Shown: positions 9,272-17,597 of the stretch, in pieces
Numbering within the stretch: the stretch's first letter is position 1
Layout: the number at the start of each line of letters is the position of its first letter
Source: Zoogloea sp.
GTDB lineage: Bacteria; Pseudomonadota; Gammaproteobacteria; Burkholderiales; Rhodocyclaceae
Reading direction: 5' to 3'
Length of the DNA: 33,419 bases
Assembly (NCBI GenBank): GCA_023150095.1
Contig: JAKLLO010000036.1
Location: 1-33,419, forward strand
Notes under the pieces: model-generated
Seen by the model: the letters and a program-made list of their open reading frames with translations, nothing else
What the model was told of the DNA's origin: nothing
Databases searched by the model: none
Made by a program: the position numbers and the translations under genes

Positions 9272-9523
9272 GCAGTTCCGAACTGCGCGATTGGTGCTTT
9301 TTGCAGCATCGATGCACTTATTAAGTGCATACCCGAAGAAAAAAGCAGCACCCACGCAGTTCTGAACTCGAGCATTGCTGCTTCAAGCAGCTTCGACGCA
9401 GTTGTTTACAGCAATCGCGATGCTTTTTGCACCAATGGTGCAGTGCTGAACTGCGGCGGTGCTGCAAAAAGCATCGCCCGCGCAGTTTTGTGCCGGGCGA
9501 GCGATGGTTGGATCGTTGCTGGC
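9272..9523. repeat. Degenerate 42-bp tandem repeat array, six units
   Basis: Units begin at 9272, 9314, 9356, 9398, 9440 and 9482, exactly 42 bases apart, each opening with GCAGTT or a close variant. Units 1 and 3 agree at about 30 of 42 positions, 1 and 4 at about 26, and 1 and 5 at about 24. Unit 2 is weaker, and unit 6 keeps little beyond the first six bases. Each good unit combines a palindrome such as GCAGTTCCGAACTGC with a core TGC-(T or A)5-GCA. The array fills almost all of the 272-base gap between two convergent genes. No spacers are present, so it is not a CRISPR array. Function unknown. Confidence 0.85.
9417..9477. repeat. 15-bp inverted repeat inside the 42-bp array
   Basis: GCGATGCTTTTTGCA (9417-9431) and its exact complement TGCAAAAAGCATCGC (9463-9477) bracket 31 bases. 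Those bases hold two more small palindromes, GCACCAATGGTGC (9429-9441) and GCAGT-N5-ACTGC (9440-9454). The RNA could fold into a branched hairpin and may end transcription of either convergent gene. Confidence 0.75.
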
Positions 9524-9525
9524 GA

Positions 9526-11052
9526 TCAGCGGCGGCGGCTGCCGCCGCCGAGGATCGAGCCCAGCACGCCGCGGACGATCTCGCGGCCGATGGCCGAGCC
9601 CACCGAGCGCACGGCGCTGCGGGCGGCCTGTTCGGCGAGGCCCGGATGGCGACCGCCGCGGGGGCCGGTGGTGCCGAACAGGATGCTGCCGAGCCCGCCG
9701 AGCAGCCCGCCACCTTCTTCTTCCTGCGCGGCCGGGGCGCCCGCGGGGGCGGTGCCACCGCCATTGCCGGCCGGGGCCGCGCCGCCGCGGAGCTTCTCGA
9801 AGGCCGATTCGCGGTCGACGATCTCCTCGTAGTGCCCGTAGATCACCGAGCCCTCGATGGCGGCCTTGCGTTCGGCGGCGCTGAGCGGCCCGAGGCGGGA
9901 GCCCGGGGCGATGATGAAGCAGCGCTCCACCATGTGCGGGCGGCCCTTCTCGTCGAGGAAGGAGATCAGCGCCTCGCCCACGCCCAGCTCGGTGATGACC
10001 GTGGCGGCGTCGAACTCGGGGTTGGCGCGCATGGTCTCGGCGGCGGTCTTGACGGCCTTCTGGTCGCGCGGGGTGAAGGCGCGCAGGGCGTGCTGGACGC
10101 GGTTGCCGAGCTGGCCGAGCACGCTCTCGGGCACGTCCAGCGGGTTCTGGGTGACGAAATAGATGCCGACGCCCTTCGAGCGGATCAGCCGCACCACCTG
10201 CTCGATCTTCTCGAGCAGGGCCTTGGGCGCCTCGTTGAAGAGCAGGTGGGCTTCGTCGAAGAAAAACACCAGCTTGGGTTTGTCCAGGTCGCCCACTTCC
10301 GGCAGCTGCTCGAAGAGCTCGGCGAGCATCCACAGCAGGAAGGTGGAGTACAGCTTGGGCGAGTTGTAGAGCTTGTCGGCGGCGAGGATGTTGATCACGC
10401 CACGGCCGTCGGCGTCGGTCTGGATCAGGTCGGCGATGTCAAGCATCGGCTCGCCGAAGAACTTGTCGCCGCCCTGGGCCTCGATGCCCATCAGGCCGCG
10501 CTGGATGGCGCCGATGGATGCGGCGGAGATGTTGCCGTATTCGGTGGTGAAGTCCTTGGCGTTGTCGCCCACGTATTGAAGGGTGGCGCGGAGGTCCTTG
10601 AGATCGATGATCAGCAGGCCCTGGTCGTCGGCGATCTTGAAGACCAGCTGCAGCACGCCGGCCTGGGTGTCGTTGAGGTTGAGCAGCCGCGCCAGCAGCA
10701 TCGGGCCCATGTCGGACACCGTGGCCCGCACCGGGTGGCCGGCCTCGCCGAACACGTCCCAGAACACCGCGGTGTTGGCCCGCGGGGTGAATTCGGTGAT
10801 GCCCAGCGCGGCCAGGCGCTCCTTGAGTTTGGGCGACTCGACGCCGGCCGCGCCGATGCCCGACAGATCGCCCTTCACGTCGGCCATGAACACCGGCACG
10901 CCGATGCTGGCAAAGGATTCGGCCATCTTCTGCAGGCTCACCGTCTTGCCGGTGCCGGTGGCGCCGGTGATCAGTCCGTGGCGGTTGGCAAGCTGGGGCA
11001 GCAGGGCAATTTCCTTGTCCTTGGACTTGGCGATGATGAGGGGCTCGGTCAT
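9526..11052 (-). CDS. DUF853/HerA-type ATPase (YjgR family)
   Basis: A 508-residue P-loop ATPase of the HerA/FtsK-like superfamily, DUF853 branch (E. coli YjgR). Near the N-terminus it has Walker A GATGTGKT (about residues 31-38), then [14 protein letters not shown] Walker B-type segment [13 protein letters not shown] lies in the middle. A helicase-like [16 protein letters not shown]-type strand (here [16 protein letters not shown]) and an arginine-bearing [13 protein letters not shown] follow. The C-terminus is low-complexity, Gly/Ala rich, and ends GGGSRRR. The cellular role is not established. Ribosome site AGGA precedes the ATG. It is divergent from yebC and converges on the SMUG1 gene across the repeat array. 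Confidence 0.88.
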   Translation of the reverse strand: MTEPLIIAKSKDKEIALLPQLANRHGLITGATGTGKTVSLQKMAESFASIGVPVFMADVKGDLSGIGAAGVESPKLKERLAALGITEFTPRANTAVFWDVFGEAGHPVRATVSDMGPMLLARLLNLNDTQAGVLQLVFKIADDQGLLIIDLKDLRATLQYVGDNAKDFTTEYGNISAASIGAIQRGLMGIEAQGGDKFFGEPMLDIADLIQTDADGRGVINILAADKLYNSPKLYSTFLLWMLAELFEQLPEVGDLDKPKLVFFFDEAHLLFNEAPKALLEKIEQVVRLIRSKGVGIYFVTQNPLDVPESVLGQLGNRVQHALRAFTPRDQKAVKTAAETMRANPEFDAATVITELGVGEALISFLDEKGRPHMVERCFIIAPGSRLGPLSAAERKAAIEGSVIYGHYEEIVDRESAFEKLRGGAAPAGNGGGTAPAGAPAAQEEEGGGLLGGLGSILFGTTGPRGGRHPGLAEQAARSAVRSVGSAIGREIVRGVLGSILGGGSRRR

Positions 11053-11241
11053 GGAATCCTCCGGGTGGGCGAAAAGGGATCAGCCGGCAATTATCGGCCA
11101 ACTGCCCGCAACGGGCATGAAATCTGCCCTCGCGCGTCAAAAAATGATTGGCAAATTGATCCGCGGCAAGCGCGGGCTGCGCGAATTTCGGGCGGCGGGG
11201 TAAAATCGCGTTTTTTCGTCGCACACCAAGGACACAGAATC

Positions 11242-11970
11242 ATGGCGGGTCATTCCAAGTGGGCCAATATCCAGCACCGCAAGGGCCGGCAGGATGAAAA
11301 GCGCGGTCGGGTCTTCTCCCGGCTGGCCAAGGAAATCACGGTTGCTGCGCGCATGGGTGGAGGCGACGCCGCCTTCAACCCGCGCCTGCGCCTGGCGGTG
11401 GACAAGGCCAAGGCGGTGAACATGCCGGCCGACAACATCGACCGGGCCGTCAAGAAGGGCACCGGCGAGCTGGAAGGCGTCACCTACGAGGAAGCCCGTT
11501 ACGAGGGCTACGGCATCGGCGGCGCGGCGGTGATGGTCGATTGCCTCACCGACAACAAGACCCGCACGGTGGCCGACGTACGTCATGCCTTCAACAAGTA
11601 CGGCGGCAACATGGGCACCGATGGCTGCGTGGCCTTCCAGTTCAAGCACTGTGGTCAGATCCTGTTCGCTCCGGGCACGTCGGAAGACGCGCTGATGGAA
11701 GCCGCCCTCGAGGCCGGTGCCGATGATGTCGTGCCCAACGACGACGGCTCCATCGAGGTGCTCACCGACCCGTACCAGTTTGGCGAAGTCAAGGAAGCGC
11801 TGGAGAAGGCCGGTTTTGTGGCCGAGTTTGGCGAAGTCACCATGAAGCCGCTCAACGACACCGAGCTCGCCGGCGACGACGCGCTGCGCATGCAGAAGCT
11901 GCTCGATGCGCTGGAATCCCTCGACGACGTGCAGGCGGTTTATACCTCTGCGGCGATGGATGATGCCTGA
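11242..11970 (+). CDS. yebC: YebC/PmpR-family regulator or translation factor
   Basis: A 242-residue protein of the YebC (TACO1) family. The start is canonical, [22 protein letters not shown], followed by the family's acidic three-domain body with [17 protein letters not shown] and [19 protein letters not shown]. Family members were described as transcriptional regulators (PmpR). More recent work assigns YebC to easing ribosome stalling on proline stretches. A -10-like TAAAAT at 11201-11206 may be its promoter; no convincing -35 is visible. It often neighbours ruvC, but here the next gene is convergent, behind a terminator. Length is normal for the family. Confidence 0.96.
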   Translation: MAGHSKWANIQHRKGRQDEKRGRVFSRLAKEITVAARMGGGDAAFNPRLRLAVDKAKAVNMPADNIDRAVKKGTGELEGVTYEEARYEGYGIGGAAVMVDCLTDNKTRTVADVRHAFNKYGGNMGTDGCVAFQFKHCGQILFAPGTSEDALMEAALEAGADDVVPNDDGSIEVLTDPYQFGEVKEALEKAGFVAEFGEVTMKPLNDTELAGDDALRMQKLLDALESLDDVQAVYTSAAMDDA

Positions 11971-12002
11971 TCAGCTTTTCCGATAGCCGGAACGCCAGAT
12001 AC

Positions 12003-12030
12003 AAAAAAGCCACCTTGCGGTGGCTTTTTT
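12003..12030. terminator. Bidirectional rho-independent terminator
   Basis: AAAAAAGCCACC, a TTGC loop and GGTGGCTTTTTT form a perfect 12-bp stem flanked by A and T runs. It therefore works in both directions between convergent yebC and the PEP-CTERM gene. Confidence 0.93.
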
Positions 12031-12073
12031 GCTTTGCAGCGCGCTCCCGGATCAAGCCGGGAGGCAAGGCAAA

Positions 12074-12745
12074 TTACTTGCGGCGACGGGCAGCGGCCAG
12101 GCCCAGCGCGCCAAGGCCAACCAGGGCCATGGAGGTGGGTTCCGGAACCGGGGTGGTCGGCACGGTGTAGTCGTAGGTCAGGGTCAGGTTGTAACGGGCC
12201 TGGGTGGCGATGGAGGAATCCAGGTTGCCGTTGTCGGAGTTGATGGAGCCGTTACCAACCGCGCGCACGTTGAAGCCAGCCAGGGTGCCGGCGCCGATGA
12301 AGTCGGCCAGGTCAGCAGCGCTGGTGAAGGTGATGGCGGCCAGCGAGCCGGCAGCGGTCAGGGAGCCGAAATCAACGCCGGAGGTGCCGCCGAAGTCGGA
12401 GTTGCCGTCGAAGGCGCTGGCGGCGAAGGTGGAGCCGGTGTTGCTCAGGGCCAGGGTCTGCAGGGTGGTGGTGCCCTTGCGGAACAGCAGGTTGGCGCCA
12501 GCAACCGGGGTCAGGTTGTCGCCAACAGCGCCGGTGTTTTCAGCCTTCAGGTTCTGGACGATGTCGCCGGACAGGTTGATGGTGACGGCGTTCAGGGTGC
12601 CAAGGCTGGAGTCGAACTGAGCCAGACCGGACAGGGCGTTGGTCCAGTTGGTGGTGGCCAGGCCGAAGGTGTCGGTCAGAACGATGGTGTCGGCTTGGGC
12701 AGCGCCGGTGGCGGCAACCAGGGCGAGAGCGAGCAGCTTTTTCAT
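12074..12745 (-). CDS. PEP-CTERM sorted extracellular protein, choice-of-anchor E type
   Basis: A 223-residue secreted protein. A signal peptide (MKKLLALALVAATGAAQA) precedes a mature domain of beta-strand character rich in Thr, Ser, Asn, Gly and Ala, with no Cys. The C-terminus is a complete PEP-CTERM sorting tag: VPEPTSMALVGLGALGLAA then the basic RRRK. Exosortase and the PrsK/PrsR system handle such proteins in exopolysaccharide-forming bacteria; none of those genes is in this window. The mature part resembles the choice-of-anchor E group. The gene stands alone, with its own sigma-54-type promoter and a terminator downstream. A role in floc or biofilm matrix is inferred. Confidence 0.92.
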   Translation of the reverse strand: MKKLLALALVAATGAAQADTIVLTDTFGLATTNWTNALSGLAQFDSSLGTLNAVTINLSGDIVQNLKAENTGAVGDNLTPVAGANLLFRKGTTTLQTLALSNTGSTFAASAFDGNSDFGGTSGVDFGSLTAAGSLAAITFTSAADLADFIGAGTLAGFNVRAVGNGSINSDNGNLDSSIATQARYNLTLTYDYTVPTTPVPEPTSMALVGLGALGLAAARRRK

Positions 12746-12817
12746 GTGGAAACTCCGAGTTGAAAATCGTCAAAAATATTTTGCAGTGGGGGCGATCCCT
12801 GCTGCTGGCTCATTCCG

Positions 12818-12833
12818 AGCAAAAGCCGTGCCC
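12818..12833 (-). promoter_or_regulatory. Sigma-54 (RpoN) promoter for the PEP-CTERM gene
   Basis: Read on the minus strand, GGGCACGGCTTTTGCT matches the sigma-54 consensus TGGCACG-N4-TTGCW at every position but the first. GG and GC are exactly 10 bases apart. Transcription would begin about 12 bases on, near 12807, giving a leader of roughly 60 bases before the ATG at 12745. Confidence 0.72.
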
Positions 12834-12882
12834 GCTTTGGGGTGTTTTAGTTAAATCAATCACTTAAGTTTTATTCTCGGGA

Positions 12883-12913
12883 TGTCGAAATCCGTTTGTA
12901 AAAATTCTCGACA
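12883..12913. promoter_or_regulatory. Candidate enhancer-binding site upstream of the sigma-54 promoter
   Basis: TGTCGA (12883-12888) and TCGACA (12908-12913) form an inverted repeat with 19 bases between, centred about 90 bases upstream of the predicted start point. That distance suits a sigma-54 activator site. The rest of the 336-base gap 12746-13081 is AT-rich and shows no gene. It must also contain the start signals of the divergent PilZ-like gene, which I could not place. Confidence 0.35.
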
Positions 12914-13081
12914 GGTAAGCGTGAATTTCTGTGTATCCGTGACGAGTGCCACGAAAATTCGAATCAAATTTTGTGACCCATTAATGAATTTGGGTTTTTA
13001 AGTAAAAACCATCGTTTGATTTGCAAATTTGTTGTATTTTTGACCAAAGCTGTCAGATCAGAGATTTTGAAAGGGTTTGCC

Positions 13082-13510
13082 ATGATGGAGCTTCAGACCG
13101 CGACTGCCGTTGTGCCACGCGGTGAGCGTCGCAAGCGCCAGCGTTTCGTGGCGAAGCGCTGGGGGAACGTGTGTTTCTGGGTGGTGATCGATGGCGAGCG
13201 GCTGCCGGTCAACGACCTGTCGCTGGAAGGGTTCAGCGTCCAGTGGGGGTGGCCGCTGGCCGAGCCGGAGGCGTTTCCCTTCGTGATCGAGCTGGAGGGG
13301 ATTCCGGACGTGATCCGCGGTGTGGCTGAAACCGTGAACTTCGTGCTCGGTGCCGAAGGCGGGATGATGGGCTGCCGTTTCGTCACGCTTTCCCGGGATG
13401 CGGCCGAGCGTCTGCACGAGTGGCTGACCCTCCACGTCATCTCCACCGCGACGATCCGGATCTCCGAGGCCGATGCGGCGGCCATCGTGTCGGGGCCGTC
13501 GCTGGTCTGA
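13082..13510 (+). CDS. PilZ-like domain protein (putative c-di-GMP receptor)
   Basis: A 142-residue soluble protein. The N-terminal arginine cluster ERRKRQRF and, about 40 residues later, NDLSLEGFSV correspond to the two halves of the PilZ c-di-GMP signature (RxxxR and D/NxSxxG). A beta-barrel-like stretch follows, with FPFVIELEGIPDVIRGVAETVNFV and GCRFVTLS. A C-terminal helix ends in EWLTLHVISTATIR. The start at 13082 has AAAGGG six bases upstream; the next codon is also ATG. Its divergence from the sigma-54-driven PEP-CTERM gene may link c-di-GMP to surface protein production, but that is inference. Confidence 0.75.
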   Translation: MMELQTATAVVPRGERRKRQRFVAKRWGNVCFWVVIDGERLPVNDLSLEGFSVQWGWPLAEPEAFPFVIELEGIPDVIRGVAETVNFVLGAEGGMMGCRFVTLSRDAAERLHEWLTLHVISTATIRISEADAAAIVSGPSLV

Positions 13511-13519
13511 TGCGCTGCA

Positions 13520-13551
13520 TCAAGCACCGAGAAAATTTCTCAGGTGCTTGA
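13520..13551. other. Near-perfect hairpin after the PilZ-like gene
   Basis: Arms TCAAGCACCGAGAAA and TTTCTCAGGTGCTTGA pair along about 15 bp with one bulged base, starting 9 bases after the stop codon. There is no T run, so it may stabilise the mRNA end or be a protein-binding palindrome rather than an intrinsic terminator. Confidence 0.6.
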
Positions 13552-13577
13552 AAGACATGATAAATTTCGGACAAGCT

Positions 13578-13607
13578 GCGCCGGCCCCGTGCCGGCGCCT
13601 TTGTTTT
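13578..13607 (+). terminator. Rho-independent terminator before ybiT
   Basis: GCGCCGGC and GCCGGCGC pair around a five-base loop (CCCGT) and are followed by CTTTGTTTT. It separates the PilZ-like gene from ybiT. Confidence 0.75.
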
Positions 13608-13653
13608 GCCCGTGTCGCCGCCTGCGACCGCCGGAATTTAAGGAATTCGTGTC

Positions 13654-15285
13654 GTGCTCATCGCCAACAACATCACCATGCAGTTCGGGGCCAAGCCCCT
13701 TTTCGAGAATGTCTCCGTCAAGTTCGGCGAAGGCAACCGCTACGGCCTGATCGGCGCCAACGGGGCCGGCAAGTCCACGTTCATGAAGATCCTGGCCGGC
13801 GTGCTGGAGCCCACCGCCGGTAACGTGGCCCTCGACAGCGGCGAGCGGATGGCCTTCCTGAAACAGGATCAGTTTGCCTATGAAGACGTGCGGGTGCTCG
13901 ACGTGGTGATGCAGGGCCACGCGGAGATGTGGGCGTGCATGCAGGAGAAGGACGCCATCTACGCCAACCCGGAAGCCACCGAAGAGGACTACATGAAGGC
14001 GGCCGAGCTGGAAGGCCACTTCGCCGAGTACGACGGCTACACCGCCGAGGCCCGCGCCGGCGAGCTGCTGCACGGTGTCGGCATCCCCACCGAACAGCAC
14101 AACGGCCCGATGCGCGAAGTCGCCCCCGGCTGGAAGCTGCGGGTGCTGCTGGCCCAGGCCCTGTTCGCCAACCCGGACATCCTGCTGCTCGACGAACCGA
14201 CCAACAACCTCGACATCAACACCATCCGCTGGCTGGAGGACGTGCTGAACCAGCGCAACTCCACGATGATCATCATCTCCCACGACCGCCACTTCCTGAA
14301 CCAGGTGTGCACCCACATGGCGGATCTGGACTACGGCCGCATCCAGGTGTGGCCGGGCACGTGGGACGACTACATCGAGGCGTCCAGCCAGGCCCGCGAG
14401 CGCCAGGCTAACGCCAACCAGAAGGCCAAGGAGAAGGTCCAGGAGCTGCAGGAGTTCGTGCGCCGCTTCTCGGCCAACAAGTCCAAGGCCCGCCAGGCGA
14501 CCAGCCGCGCCAAGCAGATCGAGAAGATCAAGATCGAGGAGTTCAAGCCCTCGTCCCGCCAGTACCCGTGGATCCGCTTCGACTACGACGAGAAGGACAA
14601 GCTGCACCGTCAGGCCGTCGAGATCGAGAACCTCACCTTCGGCTACGATCCGGCCAACCCGATCATCAAGAACTTCACCTTCACCGCCGACGCCAACGAC
14701 CGCATCGCGATCATCGGCGAGAACGGCATCGGCAAGACGACGCTGCTCAAGCTGCTGGTCGGCCCCGGCCTCCACGGCCTGGCGCCCCAGTTCGGCACCG
14801 TCAAGTGGGCCGAGAAGGCCAAGCTGGGCTACTACGCCCAGGATCACGCCGATGACTTCGCCAGCGGCGAGAACCTCACCGACTGGATCAGCGGCTACGT
14901 GCGCGAAGGCGGCTACGAAGGCGACGACGCCGAAACCCTGATCCGCGGCACGCTGGGCCGGCTGCTCTTCAAGGGCGACGACGTGAAGAAGTCGGTCAAG
15001 GTGATCTCCGGCGGCGAACAGGGCCGGATGCTGTTCGGCAAGCTGATGCTCCAGCGCAAGAACGTGCTGCTGCTGGATGAACCCACCAACCACATGGACA
15101 TGGAATCCATCGAATCCCTCAACTCGGGCATCGCGGATTTCACCGGCACGTTGTTCTTCGTCTCCCACGACCGGGCGTTCGTGTCGTCCATCGCCACCCG
15201 CATCCTCGAAATCCGTGGCCCCGGCGACATCGTCGACTACCGCGGCACCTACGAGGAATACCTCGCCAGCCAGGGCATCGAGTAA
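13654..15285 (+). CDS. ybiT: ABC-F family ATPase YbiT
   Basis: A 543-residue ABC-F protein: two ATPase domains on one chain, no membrane segments, acting on ribosomes. Domain 1 has Walker A GANGAGKS, the YbiT-type degenerate signature [16 protein letters not shown] and Walker [14 protein letters not shown] charged helical linker ([19 protein letters not shown]) follows. Domain 2 has GENGIGKTT, signature [12 protein letters not shown] and [12 protein letters not shown]. The opening [20 protein letters not shown] closely resembles E. coli YbiT, so this subgroup is favoured over EttA or Uup. It starts at GTG with AAGGA about ten bases upstream. It converges on the EIIC-EAL gene with 15 bases between. 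Confidence 0.93.
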   Translation: MLIANNITMQFGAKPLFENVSVKFGEGNRYGLIGANGAGKSTFMKILAGVLEPTAGNVALDSGERMAFLKQDQFAYEDVRVLDVVMQGHAEMWACMQEKDAIYANPEATEEDYMKAAELEGHFAEYDGYTAEARAGELLHGVGIPTEQHNGPMREVAPGWKLRVLLAQALFANPDILLLDEPTNNLDINTIRWLEDVLNQRNSTMIIISHDRHFLNQVCTHMADLDYGRIQVWPGTWDDYIEASSQARERQANANQKAKEKVQELQEFVRRFSANKSKARQATSRAKQIEKIKIEEFKPSSRQYPWIRFDYDEKDKLHRQAVEIENLTFGYDPANPIIKNFTFTADANDRIAIIGENGIGKTTLLKLLVGPGLHGLAPQFGTVKWAEKAKLGYYAQDHADDFASGENLTDWISGYVREGGYEGDDAETLIRGTLGRLLFKGDDVKKSVKVISGGEQGRMLFGKLMLQRKNVLLLDEPTNHMDMESIESLNSGIADFTGTLFFVSHDRAFVSSIATRILEIRGPGDIVDYRGTYEEYLASQGIE

Positions 15286-15300
15286 GCCCGCCGGCAGGTT

Positions 15301-17433
15301 TCAGGAGGGCGCCCGGCTGTCCTGCCGGGCGCCCGCCTGCTGCGCCTCGATGAAGGTGCGGCAGGCTTCCGGGCTCACCGCCGGGCTGTACAGCCAGCCC
15401 TGGAAGCTGTCGCATCCCAGGCTCGCCAGCAAGTCGCGCTGGTCCTGGGTCTCCACGTATTCGGCCACCAGCCGCACATCCTGGCTCCGGCACAGCTGGC
15501 CGACGCTGGCGATGATCTCGCGGCAGCTGGCGTTGTGCAGCACCTCCCGCGTCAGCGATCCGTCCAGCTTGACCGCGTCGATGTGGAAGCGCCGCATGTA
15601 CAGCAGCGAGCTGTAGCCCATCCCGAAATCGTCCATCGCCAGCCTGACGCCCAGCGCGCCCAGGGCCGACAGGTTGCGCGCCGAGGTTTCGGTGCTGCTC
15701 ACCAGATGGCCTTCGGTGATCTCGATCTCGAGCGCGCCGGGCGCCAGCCGGTGGCGCGCGAGGCTGCGCTCGACCCGCGCCGCGAAGGCCGGGTCTTCGA
15801 GCTGCAGGGGCGAGACATTCACCGCCATCTCGATGCCCTCGAGTCCGGTCTCCTGCCACTGGCGCAATTGCCGGCAGGCCATCTCGAGCACCTGGTCGCC
15901 CACCGCGTTGATCTTGCCCGCGTCCTCGATGATGGCCACCGCCACGTGGGCCGGCACGCCGCCGAGCAGCGGGTGATCCCATCGCAGCAGGGCCTCGACG
16001 CCGCTGACCTGCCCGGTGAGGTCGAGCTTGGGCTGGTAGGCCAGGTAGATGCGGCCGCTGCGCAGGTCGTGCTCGAGCCGCGCCGCCAGGCTCCGCGCGA
16101 GGCTGCCGATCTCGTCGGTGCGCCCCAGCAGCTGCTGGCCCGGTTGAACAAGAATCCCCTGCATCGAACTGATCAGCCGCCCGAAGGCGAGCTGGGTGCG
16201 CGCGCGCTGCAGCCGGTCGTTGCGCCGCACGAAGGGCAGGTAGAGCGCGGTGCACAGGCCGATGTTGAGCACCTGCAGCGCCACGCCCTTCCAGGTGTCG
16301 GTGGCCAGCCAGGCGTTGAGCAGGATCGGCGTGGTCCAGGTGACGTGGCTCGCATTGGCCGGGACAAAGCCGGCCACCACCGCCCCCCAGGCGACCAGCA
16401 GGCTCACCAGCGGCGCCAGCAGGAAGGGCAGCAGCAGCGTCGGGTTGAAGACGATGGGCAGGCCGAAGATCAGGATCTCGTTGATGTTGAACAGGGCCGG
16501 TGGCGCGGCCAGCCAGGCCAGGCGCCGGCGGCTGCCGCGGGTGATGGCCAGCAGCGGGATCAGCAGCCCGATCGTCGCCCCCGAGCCGCCCAGCAGCACG
16601 AAGGTATCCACGAAGGCGTTGGTGATGATCTCCGGCGGCGCCTGCCCGGCCTGCAGGGCGTGGATGTTGGCCTCGCTCGCCGGGACGAGGTAGTCGCGAT
16701 AGAAGAGCTCCAGCGCGTTGTTGCCGTGGATGCCGACGAACCACAGCAGGTGCGCCAGCACCACGAACAGGATGGTGCGCAGCAGGGCGTTGTCCGACAG
16801 CCCGAACAGCCAGCCCAGCACCTGGTCGGTGACGGCATCGGCGGAGCGGGCGTGGGGGGCGATCAGGGCGTGCTGGATCAGGAAGAACAGCCCGATGGTC
16901 AGCATCCCGGGGAGGATCGACTTGAGCACCGCCGGCAGTTCCGAATCCGCCTCGGCGAGCATGGAGAGGTCGAGCCCGGGCACGCGCCGCAGGCACAGGA
17001 AGATCTCGGTGGTGGCGACGCCGACCAGCACCGACAGGAAAACCCCGCGCGGCACCGCCAGTTCGCTGGCGAGCAGCCCCTTGCCCGGCAGGACGAGGAT
17101 GAAATAGCAGCACAGGGCGACCAGGGCCACCGCCACCGGGCTCGTGTCGATGCGCTGCCGGGCCGCCACGATCACCGCCAGGGCGTGGCTGGTGGCGAAC
17201 ACCACGGCCACCGACAGCAGGCCGAGGCTGGCCTGCCAGGCGGACTGCACGGCAACGCGCCAGTCCGGTCCCCAGCGCGCGTCCATTGCGGCCTGATAGC
17301 CGGGGATCGGCAGGTTGAGGACGAGCAGCGCAACGGCGCCGCTGAGGACCAGCGGCAGCGTCAGCAGGAAGGCCCTGCGGACCGCCTGGGCCCAGGGATG
17401 GTCGCCGGGGCTGGAAGTGTCGGTGTCAGGCAT
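15301..17433 (-). CDS. PTS EIIC (cellobiose/lactose type) fused to an EAL c-di-GMP phosphodiesterase
   Basis: A 710-residue inner-membrane protein with two parts. Residues 15-410 are a sugar-PTS EIIC domain of the ChbC/lactose type, with about ten hydrophobic segments. Its substrate-site motifs are kept: WFVGIHGNN (His236), GGSGATIGL and FNINEILIFGLPIVFN (Glu319). After a short linker, residues about 450-695 are an EAL domain with apparently complete metal and catalytic residues: EALLRW (Glu480), NVSPLQLED, EITEGH, MDDFGMGYSS, VKLDGS, VAEYVE and FQGW. No EIIA or EIIB domain is on the chain or nearby. It may therefore sense a sugar, or PTS state, and lower c-di-GMP in response. ATG 17433 is the only well-placed start. 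Confidence 0.9.
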   Translation of the reverse strand: MPDTDTSSPGDHPWAQAVRRAFLLTLPLVLSGAVALLVLNLPIPGYQAAMDARWGPDWRVAVQSAWQASLGLLSVAVVFATSHALAVIVAARQRIDTSPVAVALVALCCYFILVLPGKGLLASELAVPRGVFLSVLVGVATTEIFLCLRRVPGLDLSMLAEADSELPAVLKSILPGMLTIGLFFLIQHALIAPHARSADAVTDQVLGWLFGLSDNALLRTILFVVLAHLLWFVGIHGNNALELFYRDYLVPASEANIHALQAGQAPPEIITNAFVDTFVLLGGSGATIGLLIPLLAITRGSRRRLAWLAAPPALFNINEILIFGLPIVFNPTLLLPFLLAPLVSLLVAWGAVVAGFVPANASHVTWTTPILLNAWLATDTWKGVALQVLNIGLCTALYLPFVRRNDRLQRARTQLAFGRLISSMQGILVQPGQQLLGRTDEIGSLARSLAARLEHDLRSGRIYLAYQPKLDLTGQVSGVEALLRWDHPLLGGVPAHVAVAIIEDAGKINAVGDQVLEMACRQLRQWQETGLEGIEMAVNVSPLQLEDPAFAARVERSLARHRLAPGALEIEITEGHLVSSTETSARNLSALGALGVRLAMDDFGMGYSSLLYMRRFHIDAVKLDGSLTREVLHNASCREIIASVGQLCRSQDVRLVAEYVETQDQRDLLASLGCDSFQGWLYSPAVSPEACRTFIEAQQAGARQDSRAPS
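15307..15334. other. Perfect GC-rich inverted repeat at the 3' end of the EIIC-EAL gene
   Basis: GGGCGCCCGGC and GCCGGGCGCCC form an 11-bp stem with a six-base loop. It lies in the last codons of the EIIC-EAL gene, just past the convergent ybiT stop. It lacks a T run but may act as a shared 3' stem for both transcripts. Confidence 0.5.
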
Positions 17434-17597
17434 GGCGGGATGTGCCGCGGGATGAAGCAGGCGCCGGCTTCGGCATGGGGCGTCCTCTGGTGTCCTGCCG
17501 GGGCTCTGCGTCGGCGCCGGGCAAGGTTGTCGTTCGTCAGCGCCTCTGCGGGCGCCTGGCCGGTATCATCGCGCATTCCGTGCCGACTGTAAGCCCC

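Noticed and set aside
9272-9523. CRISPR array
   Set aside because: The units are contiguous, without unique spacers, too divergent between copies, and no cas gene is nearby.
9383-9525. Repeat-protein gene on the minus strand of the 42-bp array
   Set aside because: The frame with a 14-residue Cys-containing pattern is cut by a stop at 9383-9385, has no start or ribosome site, and the units are too diverged. It could be a remnant at most.
9325-11970. 881-codon plus-strand open frame running through the repeat array, antisense to the DUF853 ATPase and into yebC
   Set aside because: Only its last 242 codons are a known protein (YebC). The rest is the complement of a clear ATPase gene plus repeat DNA, open because of high GC.
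12003-12030. Start of an insertion-sequence inverted repeat
   Set aside because: A perfect stem with A/T tails between convergent stops is fully explained as a bidirectional terminator.
15535-17592. 685-codon plus-strand open frame
   Set aside because: Antisense to the EIIC-EAL gene, whose domains and motifs are clear; Gln/Arg/His-rich shadow composition.
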